This document shows, one piece after another, positions 35,339 to 46,045 of a stretch of DNA of 64,000 nt. Under the pieces are notes generated by a model. That model did not search any database. It saw only the letters and a list, made by a program, of their open reading frames with translations, and was not told where the DNA came from. The stretch's first letter is position 1, and each line of letters opens with the position of its first letter. The stretch is from Trachelipus rathkii. Taxonomy: Eukaryota; Arthropoda; Malacostraca; Isopoda; Trachelipodidae. The stretch is taken from contig JABUQX010038999.1 in NCBI GenBank assembly GCA_015478945.1, forward strand, positions 1 through 64,000, read 5' to 3'. The position numbers were made by a program, and so were the translations under genes.

Positions 35339-35410
35339 TTGACAAGCATTATTAAAAGAGTATTCATGTTGATGTCCTTCCAGATATATCCACTGAAATC
35401 TTTTTAACTT
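35339..35410 (-). promoter_or_regulatory. Upstream extension: short uORF overlap or splice acceptor
   Basis: The frame of the acidic protein stays open upstream of its ATG to a TGA about 80 bases away and passes through ATTTCAG|TGG at 35393/35392, an AT-rich-genome-style splice acceptor. In another frame, a 10-codon ORF starting at about 35368 ends with a TGA overlapping the main ATG (ATGA). Which of these matters cannot be told without transcripts. Confidence 0.35.
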
Positions 35411-35429
35411 TCATTTCAACGTTTCACAA

Positions 35430-35890
35430 TATATATATATATTATAAAGTATATTATTATATAATACATATAATTCCGTCTACGATATATATACTAATAA
35501 CTACTCTAATATACTAACCTACTATAACATATATCTTATAGAAAAGGGTTTTCGTATATATCTCTCTCTATAGATAAATTTTTTTTATATTAAATTTTTT
35601 TCTATAAAAAGATTACAACTTATATTAGATAAATGTCAATACTTAGAATTCGTACTACTTTCTCAACATATATAAATGTCAATACTTAGAATTCGTACTA
35701 CTTTCTCAACATTATGAACAATATCTTTTAGAATATATCTATACTATATATATAAGTAACTAATAATAAGATATATATATTATATATATAACATATAATA
35801 TAGATTATATATAAATAATATAATATATTAATATAGTATATATAATATATATATATATATATCATATATTATGTTATCATATATATACAC
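35430..35890. repeat. (TA)n-rich DNA with a 43-bp tandem duplication
   Basis: TA tracts at 35430-35480 and 35735-35890. Between them, 35631-35713 is two tandem copies of a 43-base unit containing ACTTAGAATTCGTACTAC. Confidence 0.8.
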
Positions 35891-36505
35891 AACGACACGT
35901 CGGGCACCGCGTCTAAATGAGAAGAGTTAAACGCCGGCTTAATTCTTTATCGTTTAACAAAAAAAAATTAACGTCGCGTTAATCATTTAAAGCCGTCAAT
36001 ATCGATGTAAAAACTGAACGGAAGTTAACGTGTTTTAAATGCTATTTAACGTTAAACCGGTCTTTCAAAAATACTGCAAGCAATAGACCGCAGCTAAAAT
36101 TTGTATATTACTTCGATGAGATTTCAACATTATTTTAATGGAAATTCCTATACTATAACCTCGTATATACAACTATTACTATATATCATACCTAGTATAC
36201 TATATAAATTATCAAATACTATATATATATAAGGTAATATAATAGATAATAGTTATCAGTGAGTTCAAATAATACATATATTAATATATAATTCATTATC
36301 ATTAATATTTATTTATTGTTAATTATAACTCTTAACTATTATTATTAATCAGCGTAGCGACAATAGCTTGACAGCCTGTATCTTAAAAACCCTACCGATA
36401 CCAGGATACACATAACACACTCAATACCATCTCTTGAAATCAGCAACGATTGTAAATGCCAGGGAAAACATGAAGAAGAAAAAAATGAACGCTAACACTC
36501 TAAAA
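35891..36505. other. TTAACG-rich palindromic patch, otherwise no gene
   Basis: From 35925 to 36060 the words GTTTAAC, TTAACG and CGTTAA recur, including the perfect palindromic arms ATTAACG/CGTTAAT at 35967-35983. The rest is AT-rich without coding signal. Confidence 0.5.
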
Positions 36506-36509
36506 AAAA

Positions 36510-36725
36510 TTAAATAATAACACATAATAGGTTTGAATTGTCACCCGATACATCTCTCTTCCCACAAATTGTCGCGTTCCCCAGTATGATTCCCCAACTA
36601 TTTCTCTTGTCTAATGTCAATGCGAAGATAACCGCACAAACAAACTCTATCGATACAATATCGTTCTGAGGCCCGAATAGATTAATTTGTTTTTTTTTGG
36701 ACCTGACACTACCTAACTTAAACAT
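36510..36725 (-). other. 71-codon open frame, unrecognised
   Basis: Starts at ATG 36725 on minus. Mixed composition with segments such as INLFGPQNDIVSIEFV. It resembles real protein more than its surroundings do, but no family is recognised and it is short. It lies 1.2 kb upstream of the large acidic frame on the same strand and could be an earlier exon. Confidence 0.2.
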
Positions 36726-37140
36726 TTTTCATTTGAGTTATTTGTAATATTTAAGTTTTAATTTTTATTTATTTGCCAGATGGGGGAGGCGAGTCGCCAG
36801 CATGAAAACCCCAAAATAGCCAGGCGTAACGATGTTTCTTCAGGCGCCCCCTACTATTTTTATTAATTTATTAATAATTTTAATTATTCTATAAATAACT
36901 GAATAAAAAATTTTCCTATTTCCGGCTGAGTCCTGTACATGAATTCAAAATAATAATAGTCTTTTTTGGTAGATATCCTAGTTTTTTCGATACAGGTATC
37001 AGCTATTCGGACCCTGAATATTAATTAAATATATAATATAGATATATATCATATATAAATATAATAGAATAATAATATATACCTTATATATTATCCTTTG
37101 AATATTTCTTACCATAAAATATTATTATAGTATATATACC
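36726..37140. other. No gene; small GC-rich patch at 36780-36855
   Basis: The patch contains GGGGGAGGCGAGTCGCC and, 60 bases on, GGCGCCCCCTAC, which could pair weakly. Confidence 0.4.
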
Positions 37141-37144
37141 TATT

Positions 37145-37587
37145 TAGGACACTATGTCCTTTAAAAGGATGTGAAACACCATATATGTGAATAATCACAA
37201 TGATAACTTTTCATTTTTTCGATATAGTTTCAAAGGCAATCGAGCAGGGCATTGTACGATGGTTGTTGTTTTTTTTCTTTAACATTAAAGACGACATAAC
37301 ACCCCAGAACCTTAAACCGCAAAGCATGAACGAGTCACGGGCTTCGGCCGTCCCGGAGGGAAGACGGGGGACCGTTCTCCCACTGTGACACAATTGGCTG
37401 AAGCTGTATTTTATTTTTTTTAAATACTTTCTAAAAAAACAATATTTTGAGAAACTCTGCCGCCACTATCTATACGCAAATTTAGCAACACTGAGACACT
37501 GTAGGGTTCGACGCACAGCGTTCGACGCATCTTCCGATTATTTCATAGCATATATATGTAACATCCTTTTAAAGGAGTCGTGCCTTA
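37145..37587. mobile_element. MITE-like element with about 60-bp imperfect terminal inverted repeats
   Basis: The left end, TAGGACACTATG then TCCTTTAAAAGGATGT (37145-37172), matches the reverse complement of the right end at 37561-37587 (16 bases exact plus flanking AGG-CAC). Similarity continues inward: CATATATGTGAATAATC on the left against CATATATATG..TGAAATAATC on the right. The 440-base body carries a GC-rich segment (37320-37380) and a direct GTTCGACGCA repeat near 37506 and 37519, and no coding capacity. Both flanks are (TA)n-rich. Part of the terminal match is itself near-palindromic, so the inward continuation is the stronger evidence. Confidence 0.6.
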
Positions 37588-37589
37588 TA

Positions 37590-37785
37590 GTAGATAATAT
37601 ATATGAAATATAATATATATCATTATATAATATATATAATAGTTATATCATATATAGTATATATATACTATATATATATATAAATAAACTCTTAGTAAAG
37701 GTCTATAAATTGTATCTTATAAATAAAATTTATATTATTTATATATATTATATATATATTATATAATATTAAATTAAATATATAT
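37590..37785. repeat. (TA)n-rich tract beside the MITE
   Basis: Interrupted TA. Confidence 0.8.
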
Positions 37786-38088
37786 TGCGTGATCCGCTTG
37801 ACTCTCTTTTGTACATTTAATATTTATGGAAATTTCACGTTTATATTTCTACAAAAGATCTACTTTTGCATTTGTATATGTCAATTATGTAAAAAAAACT
37901 AACAACTTCTGTAAATTTCAAATAATAATAATCACAATTTTGCTAATTTATCAAATGTTTGTTTTGTCTATTATGAAGCGCTGAATACATGGCGTAACAT
38001 TACAGTTTGAATATTTACATTAATCATTAGTCATCTCAGTTAGTTATTATTATTTGTTATTCGAAAGGATTCATACTTATTATAGATA
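37786..38088. other. AT-rich DNA, no gene
   Basis: Nothing recognised; the left edge of the neighbouring LTR is hard to place. Confidence 0.4.
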
Positions 38089-38089
38089 T

Positions 38090-38762
38090 TATTATATATT
38101 CTATTTATTATCTCACTAATTTGATCAATTCAATAACCATCTATCATTATATATATTATCCTATAAATATCCATTCTTACTCATCTGATATTATCTATTC
38201 ATTTATAATATATTATCTAGACTCGTATAAATATCGATCACTGACTTTCGAACTCTATTACTAAATATTACTTATTATAATTACCTTAATTGCAGACTTA
38301 TCTACTTAATTCATCTACATTATTACCTTATTAATTACTTATTATGCATTATGTTCGCCTTTCTCTTATGAGTTCATATTCTATTAAGTCTCTTGCTTAT
38401 TCAGATGCTAATACCATCATTTATCATATTAGTTCATGCCTTAAGTCATTTCATCATTATGCTATTATTGATGTTATTAATAAGCACTATTATACCTAAC
38501 ATGGTTTGTTCCGTGGTATCGTCTCATCTCATAATTGACTTAGACTGAATAAAAATTGGTGATGAAGATCTGCTTGTAAATATATACTCCTAACGGATAA
38601 CAACCGTGAATCCCTTCAAACCTGAACTCTACATCCACATTTTTAATAATATTTATATAATTAACAAATTATGTTATAAATTGAATTGTTAAGCTAAATT
38701 TATTCTTGTAAATTCATTAACCAACATATTTCTGAAAAGTAGCAAGAAGCAGGTACCTTCAA
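38090..38762 (+). repeat. 5' LTR of the gypsy element
   Basis: The right edge lies near CAGGTACCTTCA, after which GGCGAGTGACATC begins the leader/primer-binding area. The left edge is approximate. Confidence 0.6.
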
Positions 38763-39049
38763 AATTCCTGTCATCCTCGGCGAGTGACATCTTCGTCTGA
38801 AGTGATCAACCCTGGCATTCTATCCTAATATTATGTACTGTTTTTTACATATTTTGTTATAATATTATTCATTTTTATTCAATCTTCGTCTTTCCAATAA
38901 AGCGTTTTATGTAGTTTAAATATGTAAATTCAATTATAATTATTTATATTACAATATTAGTTTAATAATTTCATAAAATACTCCTACCTCACTACTAGAA
39001 CTACTACTTTTACTACTACTATTATCTATTCCTTCCTATGCTTATTTAC

Positions 39050-40600
39050 TACTCCTGACCTCTAATATATCTATCTGATTCTGTTTGCCGCTCAAACTTC
39101 TTCGAATATATTCCCCTCCCGCGCTTCGTTCATTGCCTCCAAATCTATTTATTCTTCCTTTGTCATGACTCCACAACAATCAATATCTGTTACAACAACT
39201 CGCTAATCACCACAACTTATGAATGTTCTCAACATCAAACCAAAACCACAATCCAGCAGAGTTACTCCCACCGCCTACTCTCTGTTCTCAACTATGCCGG
39301 CGAATACCTTGCACTAGGTAGTCAGCGATGGTTCCTCGTATTCTGACGCCACCGCAATTCGAGAGATCGATGTTGATTTTAACGATCAAGCATTTGACAG
39401 TTTTCTTGCCCCTCTCCTACAGAATTTGATAAGGGCCTAAGCTTTCTGCTCTCCAATTCTCCTATCGAAGTTCAATCGCCTCGCTCGTCTCTCCCTTCTC
39501 TCTCTCTCTCTGTCTCTCTCTCCTCCTCCTCTCTCTCTCTCTTCTCCTCTTCTCTCTCTCATCTCCTCTCCTCTCTCTCTCTCTCTCTCCTCTTCTCTCT
39601 CCTCTCCTCTCTCTCCTCCTATTTACTCTGTGCAATTATTGCGCTCGCCATCTTTCTCACTTTTGATGCTACCCTTTTCCATGAATTTGTGTTAAAAACA
39701 TGAAGTGTTGTTGATGCATCCGTCTCTCCTTCACAGCTTCTTACTGGTATGCTTTCTCATTTCTGGTCCCTTGCTTGAATTAACCAATCTCTCTCTTCGC
39801 ACTCTTTTTCCTGACCGACTTCCTTGCTTTTTAGTACTTCCTTGCTCTCTCATGGTGAGCCCTGTCTCTTCAAGATTTACCGAAACGCGCGCCGATAGTA
39901 TTATTCGTGCATCAATCTTATTCTATTCCCTATAAGACTACTATCCATTCTTTACCTAGGGAACTTCTGCTCTCCCTAATTAAGCTACTTCTTCTATACT
40001 CTTTTCAGAATCCCGATAGATCTAAACATACTTAATTCTTCTCTCTGTCTTCCTTCTTCTTCGGCATAAATAAATTCCCGTGCCATATTCGTGTAAGGTG
40101 ACTCTTGAATGTTACTTTCCTTCTCCCATTGCTACTAACGTCTCTCTCCTCTTCTTCCCGAATATCTTCTGTCGTCCGTTGCTCTATCTTCCTTACTCGG
40201 CTCCTTCTTCTCTTGACATTCTATCTCATCCATCTTTCCCAGAATTTCATCTTAAGACCCTCTTGACTAATATTCTTACCTTTGTTTGAACAAATTATGA
40301 ATGTTCAAATTATTTCCTTGCAACAACAAATGACTTCTATCTCTCGTTCCTCTTCAATCAATCATTCATCTTTGCATCTTCTCCGCACATAGGATCTCAT
40401 TCTTCTTCACCTTTCCGTCTTCTTTGCCACACCTCTCCAGGTTCTCCTTATATGCTCATCATCATTATTCATTTTGGTGTTAGAGAAGCCTAAATTGCAT
40501 TCTCCCCTGTAATTGTTAAATCTACAAGTATTCTCTTCAGGGAAACTCTCCATCGGCCGGAGGCCGTAAGTCATGCGCTCCTCCCTTGTCATTCCTCCAA
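39050..40600 (+). pseudogene. Gypsy gag region remnant
   Basis: Broken frames follow a metazoan gypsy gag. The C-terminal part has a Gln-rich helix with IISLQQQMTSISRSSS (about 40306-40352), then a Cys/His motif of the type YH-FG-A-C--PC read over two frames at 40453-40510, and GKLSIGRRP (about 40540). In these elements the motif binds nucleic acid and precedes the protease. Several stops and shifts; a (CT)n tract has expanded inside. Confidence 0.6.
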
Positions 40601-40639
40601 TGCCCAGTCTTGCAGTTCCATCCTATTCTCCTACGTCTA

Positions 40640-43600
40640 TTTGTGCTTCGTTCTGCTACTAAACAGTTCGACACTTCTGTCCCATTTCTGTTGAATTCTA
40701 TCGTGCTGTTTCTATTTCCCTGAAGGTAATGCTGTTCTTCCGAGTTCAGCTTTACGAATAATTTGAGTCTGATTCTAAAACGGTTTTTCCTTTAATTGAC
40801 TGGGCAAGTGTTTCTATTTTGGAAATGTTCGTTCTTTTTTCTTCTCTTCCGACCTGTTGTTTCTCATTTAGAGCTTGGCTATAGTTCTGCCATTTGCTGA
40901 TCTATCGCGGACACAACTCCCTTACATTTATCTATTGGAACACGTTCGTTTTTCCGTTGGATTTTCTTTTGGCCGAATGTTACACAAACATCATTGGTGC
41001 TGATTTCTTAAGTCATTTCAATATTCTTATGGACATGGCCAATAGATCACAAGATCACACTACTTCTCTTTCTTGTCAATGCTTTCCCTTGAATTCTTAT
41101 ATTCTATGGTTCAATTTCCTGATCTCCTCCTTATTCTTCTTTTCACCGCTCTTTTCCATTCTGAATTTATCTTGACCTTAATCCAGCTTATATTCTAATT
41201 TTCTCCTGAGTCTCACCATGTAATGGCATCTACATTGAGACAAAGGGTATTCCTCCTGTTTGCAGAGCTACTACCTTTCTTCAGAAATGTTAAACGCCGG
41301 CGTGATTAGAATTGACATGCTTCTGGCCACAAGGTATTGTTTCCCCTGTCTACTTCTCCTTACCGCTTCTCTTCCACATTGTTCAAAACAAGGGCCAAAT
41401 TCCTTTTCAGTTGTTGCGGAACTACAGAGGTTAACAAATTCTAAAACTTTGTTGCTGTATACTTATTCATATTCCTTCCCCTCATGATTTTCTGTTCTAC
41501 TTCATTCTCTAAATGAGTGTTACCCATTTTTCTTCTCTTGATTTAAAATTGCTTCCTTCCAAATTCTGGTTCAATCCTTGCATGCATTCGTCCTTTAAGA
41601 CTTGTAAACTGCACTCCCATTTGGGCATTTCAGTATAAATTTTATGCCATTGTTACTTCGGAATGCCAGTGCTACTTTTCAACGTTTTATAGATCATGTT
41701 TTACGTGGTTTACCTTTGTTTATGCTTACATTGATGATCTATTAGTTGATTCTCGTTCTCCGGAGGAGCATCTTTCTCATCTCTACTGTTTTCTCTCGAT
41801 TACTCAAGCTGGTCTTCGTTTAAATTTCGAGAAATGCATTTAAGAGCTTGATGAAGGTATAATTTTGCTTGGAACATAAAGTTCTTCTTTCTGTTCTGTT
41901 TCTCCACTAAAGTGCGTGTTTGCTATTCGTAATTCTCTTGCCTACCACTTAGGGAGAGAATTCTGCGCTGCTTAACTTAGGTCTCCTAATATACTATCGT
42001 CGTTTCCTCCCAAAGGTGCTGCCATATAAGCCCTTGTTTAACGGCCCTTTGCCTTGTTCAAGGTCGTCGAGGAGCACTCGACAATGATTAATTGGAGTGA
42101 TGCCTGCATTGTCCAAGGCTTCTGAACAGTCAGTAAATTCTACTTGTCATAAACGTCTTCGCTTGTTTTCCCTGAACATAGTGCTGAAACGGGCCTATTT
42201 GTGGACGCCATGATTATGCTTTGGAGTTTCACGTAGAGCAACTAGCAAAATGCGTGTTGCATCCTCTGCTTTTATAATTCCCCAAAACTTTCCTTCCCTC
42301 TGTCACTCGGCATATAATATCTTCTTTGTCGTGAACCTTTTTGCGGTCCTATTCTTCGGATTGAAATTCACTTTAGATTTCGAAGTTCCGGTTATTTTCC
42401 ACCGCATCATAACCCCATCCCTTATGCATTTCTTTCGTTTCCCTTTTCCTCTCCTTTCTAATGTTCGTTCATTCTTCTTTATTCCCAATTTTTAGCTGAT
42501 CTCGTCACATACTTGCGATACTTTATGCCGATAGCTTTATCTTCTTTTACCAGGTAATGCAGGTTACGCTTTGCCTACATTTGGACTGCATCACTTCACC
42601 TCTGTTGGTCTGCTCAACATGGGTAGATTCTTATTATTCCCTGCTGAGTACTTCCTTATCAACTTTCAAACACTCTTTTCTTACGCTGATTTAATATGTT
42701 CTTTAATGTGACATCTATCCTGGCGCCAGAGTTCGTCCTTGTTTCCTTCTGTTATCGGAAAACCAGTTTTGCATCACCTTCCATTCTCTTTCTCGATCCT
42801 CGTAGTGCGTTAGGTCTACACAGAAACTTTTATCCTTCTCCGTTTTTTTTAGGACCTCTCAACTATACATCCTGACATGTCTCGTTTTGGACCCTCGGTT
42901 CAGGTATTTGCTTCGTCATAAAACCCAAAATTCATCTAGGACATTACTAAACAACCTCTTAGTTCATTCCTTTACGACCTCCTTGTCGTTTGATCATCTT
43001 CAATTCCCTGATCTTGCGGCCCTTCCGCCATCGCGATGCGAGCTACGTATTATGACCGTTCGGGTGACACTCGTATGGCCTGAAGCCTCTTCCTCTTTCC
43101 TTCCTCCTTATCTGGCGGAAATATTATCCATTTTTTCTTACTAATCTTGGGCGCGCTCTTTCGTACGGTTTCCTTCTTTCTATTGAGACTGACAAGCCCC
43201 CAATACCTTCGTCTTCCTTTCATCCTGTTGGCGTGTGCAACGGCATTCCTCGTAATACTCACATCATTTCTACTTGTAATATTAGTAAGAAACAATCACT
43301 TTCTTAGTTACGTGCTATCCACCACCCACTCAAGCGCATCTGTAGATAACTACCTGTTACATCCTGATGAGAGAGGCGCTGATTCATCAAGCAGAGCTAA
43401 TATAAATGCTTCTGCTTCTGCGCCTGCATCGCCTGACCACTAATCCCGACAAACATACATCGCTGACGGTGTCGACCATCCATATCTCTAAAGTTATTCG
43501 CACTCTGAGAGTCTTCGACTTAACCTTCGCCCGGATTAAGAAGATTTGAATCTCCCTGCAAGGTAACTCGTCGCTACTGGAGCTTCACTACCCTTGCGTC

Positions 43601-44460
43601 CTCATGGGGTGAATCTAACTCTAGTTACTTTCTTCCTACTCTGAACCTTCCTTTCCGGATCGATCCTTCTATTCTTCTACTTTGTTCTATTGTTCTTCTT
43701 TTCTCCGTTCACTGTGTCGTTCCCAATCTACAATGCTGTTTATTTACCCAAAGAGTGTTTAAGATTCGCTACTTCATTGTTATTCTTCGCAATGAACTGT
43801 CATCGTATTTCCTTTACACCCCCTTCTTATACTGGTCCCTTATCCTGGTTCTTTCTCGCGCCCGACCTTCATTTTTTTCACATTCAATAATGACTCAGTG
43901 TTTGGAGATTCCCCCCCGGATGTCTTGCTAAAATTTGACTTGCTTTTACCTTGACTCTTCCGAGTCTTTCTCTCCTGACATTCTGCCTTACGAAATCTCT
44001 TGTCCTTGGTATTATCTTCTTTCGGTCTTGGGATTTGAATTATTTCTGAATTGGCTTCTTTCCCTATTCATCATTTCCGTTCATTTGTCTCCCTTATCTT
44101 CCTGCCCTTTACACCAAGGCGTATGAGTACTCACAAATCACCGTCCTTAATTAGTCCTCTCTTTACCGCCAGAGTTTCTTTCTCTGTTTTCCCATCAGGG
44201 CTTTCCCCATTCCTTAGCTTCGACTTTACCCATCCCTTGCAAGTTTTTGTATTAACCTCGACCTACCCTGTATCCTTCTCTCGACAGTTCCCTCTTCCGG
44301 CGAAGTTTTCCTTCTTTGTGTTCCTTACTTCTTCTCCTTACTCTATATATCTTTCCATGTTTCGTCTGCCTTATTCTCCGCTTACTTTCCGATAATTCGG
44401 CGCGTCGCTACTTTTAAACGGTCAAATGGTTCGTCTTCTTTGAGGGATGGAATGGGATCT
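40640..44460 (+). pseudogene. Gypsy pol: protease, reverse transcriptase, RNase H, integrase
   Basis: In order: a degenerate retropepsin region (about 40670-40900); IGADFLSHFNILMDM (40992-41040), the conserved end of the protease; MLNAGVIRID (about 41287), the start of the RT; YAYIDDLLVDS (41721-41753), the catalytic YxDD box, followed by SPEEHLSHL and GLRLNFEKC; WSDAC (about 42093) opening RNase H, with HHNPIPYAF (about 42405) in the TDHKPL region; and an integrase core containing LPPSR then TV-VT-VWPEA (about 43025-43088), FHPVG and NGIPR (43217-43251) where HP--NG-VERFHR is usual. The tail, with STHKSPSLISPL (about 44130), fits the post-integrase domain. The product would reverse-transcribe and integrate element RNA. 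Many frameshifts. Confidence 0.85.
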
Positions 44461-44479
44461 TAGTTCGTCCTTTACTATT

Positions 44480-45160
44480 GGTATTTTTTTTTAACATTAT
44501 ATTTAAAAAAAAATATCCCTTTTTCAAATAAAAAAAAAGTATATATCTTTTTAATTTGAACGTTACCTGGTTGCGATTTAAGAAAAAAAATAAACAACTT
44601 TATATAAATTAAGCCTTACTAAAATTTTTATATCATAAATTCTTTTATTTTAAGTAATATCTATATGGAATTAATATAATAAATATTCATATATTATATT
44701 ATTCTCTATTAGATATCGATGAATTTAATACTTTGTTTATAATAGATTATCATATATATTATATTTTATATTAATTTTTTCTCATTCTATCCTCATTATT
44801 CATTCTAGTTGTATGATCATTTCTATTATATTATTGTTTATTTTTTATAATAACAATTATACTAACACTGTTTGTTCCGTAAGTTTTCTCAATTCTACCT
44901 AAATCTGAATTACAATGTTAGGAATAATACGCCTGTACCTCATAACTCTATAAACACTCAACCACGTACTTACACATCTTCGAAACAATACCGCACCCCT
45001 CCACGATTTTTTTTGAAACATATTATCATATCATAAATAGACCTCTTTTTTGTTTATAATATGGACGTTGCTAAAGCTAAAAATTTATAGTTCTCTCGTA
45101 AATTCAATTAATCACACTATTTTGACAGTTAACAGCTAAAAGCAATCTACTTACCCATAA
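44480..45160 (+). repeat. 3' LTR of the gypsy element
   Basis: Direct repeat of the 5' LTR; ends near ATCTACTTACCCA. Confidence 0.6.
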
Positions 45161-45880
45161 TATCATTAAATAAATAGTAATCTTTACATATATATATATT
45201 TATAATCAAGTTACTATAATTAATAATAATTAAATATACTCATTTAATTTATAAATATTTAATTATTTTGAAATATATTATTAACTAAATTTTATAACTA
45301 ATAAAATAATAAATTACATATATACTTACTAAAATTATTATTACCATTATATATAATATATATAGATAATTATATATATATATATATATATTATATATTA
45401 TTATTAAAACATAAATATATTATAATATGCATTATATATATAATATACATACTATTATTATATATATAATATAATAATATATATATAACTATAATATACA
45501 TAATATATACCTACATATATAATACAATATATATATTATAACTCCTATAAGATTTATATATATAATAATTAATTAATTTACTATATATATATAATCTTTA
45601 AATAATATTGCTCTTATTAAAATAAATAAAAAGCTCATAACTGACATCCATACATAATACTACTCGCTTCCTAATCTATCCTACTATATATTTATAAATA
45701 TATATATCTCTCTATATAAACCAAACTTTAATTAGTGACGCCGATTCAAGCTTCGAGTCCATTACAGTATTAAAAAAACACTAACTTATAAAGCAACTCA
45801 AGATATGGTGGATTTTCAAAACTTACCTTTTAATACTATTTGCCATTGCTTTACAACCGGTCTTAATTAGTTACATCAAT
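45161..45880. repeat. (TA)n-rich DNA, no gene
   Basis: Clean TA runs at 45350-45560; otherwise AT-rich. Confidence 0.7.
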
Positions 45881-45883
45881 TTT

Positions 45884-46045
45884 AGTTATTCGTTAGGTTA
45901 GTTAACAGTTTAGGTTACACTTCATATCACTATACGCAGTATAGTTTAGGTCTGGGCTTAGTTTAGTTGGTCTCTGGTTCAGTAATTAGTTAGTTAGTTA
46001 GGTTGTAGGGTTAGGTTAGGTATAGGTTAGGTTAGGTTAGTGTTA
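45884..46045 (+). repeat. Second interstitial TTAGG telomere-type repeat
   Basis: Degenerate GTTAGG words condensing into GGTTAGGTTAGG runs at 45995-46040, then a T-rich tract to 46090. Same polarity as 15171-15260. Confidence 0.65.

Larger units (their letters stand above)
38090..45160 (+). mobile_element. Ty3/gypsy LTR retrotransposon, both LTRs present, internally broken
   Basis: An AT-rich direct repeat (about 38090-38762 and 44480-45160) flanks about 5.7 kb with gag and then protease, reverse transcriptase, RNase H and integrase in Ty3/gypsy order. LTR anchors are GTTTGTTCCGT (38504 and 44870) and GTAAATTCA-TTAA (38708 and 45098), at a constant offset of about 6.38 kb. The LTRs differ heavily, so the insertion is old or the sequence is error-rich. 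The gag region contains a (CT)n tract (39486-39620). No intact frame above about 115 codons survives. Confidence 0.85.
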
